Below the pieces are notes generated by a model. The model saw nothing but the letters and a program-made list of their open reading frames with translations. It was not told where the DNA came from and did no database searches. A DNA stretch of 64,000 bases from Phaeosaccion multiseriatum. Lineage: Eukaryota; Ochrophyta, other classes. The translations under genes were made by a program, and so were the position numbers. The stretch covers positions 2,170,001 to 2,234,000 of the forward strand of contig OZ218958.1 in NCBI GenBank assembly GCA_965112735.1, in the 5' to 3' direction. Shown in pieces: positions 63,716-64,000 of the stretch (position 1 is its first letter; each line of letters opens with the position of its first letter).

Positions 63716-64000
63716 TGGTGCCAATACTATGGTGTCGTTGATGTGGTGCCGTTCATGTAGAAGAGATCGATTATTGGTTAAGGTCTAATGAATGAACTGA
63801 TGACCTGCCCGGCGGCTGCTGCTGCTGCTTAGAGCAGGTGCCGTGTGCAGGGGGGTGCAGGGGCTGCTAGAGGAGAGGAGAGAGGCGTGGAATAGAAAGA
63901 CTGGACTGACTCTGTGGGAAAGGAAGGAAGGAGGAAAGGGGGGGCGAAAGGGCGGATCGAAGAAGCATCTATGGAGAGAGCGTCTGTCGTTGAAAGTTCT
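63716..64000. other. downstream of eIF5B
   Basis: 285 bp to the window edge, presumably the eIF5B 3' untranslated region and beyond. A GCT repeat (63815-63829) and GA/GGA-rich sequence are present. No gene seen. Confidence 0.5.

Overview
The window is nuclear DNA of a eukaryote with GC-rich, intron-rich and very compact genes. I place 24 protein-coding genes by eye, containing about 90 introns that are nearly all GT-AG with a few GC-AG. Three products (a cyclophilin, a ClpP protease and a Tat translocase subunit) begin with a signal peptide followed by an Ala/Gly-Phe transit motif, the bipartite leader used for red-algal-derived complex plastids. The metacaspase is of the p10-before-p20 'type III' kind known from heterokonts, haptophytes and cryptophytes. 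Together these suggest a photosynthetic stramenopile, with a haptophyte or cryptophyte not excluded. No rRNA, tRNA, CRISPR array or bacterial-type operon was seen.

Layout. 1-10 kb: a conserved protein of unknown function, a BRCA1/BARD1-like RING-BRCT protein, a secreted DnaJ protein with lectin-like repeats, and a coiled-coil/poly-Glu protein with an in-frame stop. 10-20.5 kb: an R2R3 Myb factor, the type III metacaspase, a ZNF598/Hel2-type E3 ligase, a KH protein, an FHA protein and the plastid cyclophilin. 21-30.5 kb: an HD-domain phosphohydrolase, a cyclin, LSm3, a HAD-like phosphatase and a raffinose-synthase-like GH36 enzyme. 30.7-46 kb: a DDHD phospholipase, PIG-C, a Tat subunit, a TPR-methyltransferase and CCDC22. 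47.8-63.7 kb: a protein with two bZIP basic regions, plastid ClpP, the SUMO ligase NSE2 and the 23-exon translation factor eIF5B.

The genes are unrelated housekeeping and regulatory functions, not a pathway cluster. Some themes recur: translation and mRNA quality control (eIF5B, ZNF598, LSm3, KH), genome maintenance (BRCA1-like, NSE2, FHA), plastid proteostasis and import (ClpP, Tat, cyclophilin) and endomembrane or lipid biology (PIG-C, DDHD lipase, CCDC22). Many neighbours are divergent with about 85-230 bp between start codons, and one convergent pair has stop codons only 10 bp apart.

The least ordinary content is between and inside the genes. There is a family of small inverted-repeat elements with GC-rich tandem cores; two copies have terminal inverted repeats of 19-20 bp and 6-bp target-site duplications. 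There is also a separate foldback element near 51.1 kb. Several introns have a 5' splice site that has apparently expanded into (GTGA)n or (GTGG)n arrays, with (CT)n/(CA)n arrays before the 3' splice site. A 16-base word recurs between 39.5 and 50.6 kb. All gene models are manual splice reconstructions checked only for reading-frame continuity and family resemblance.
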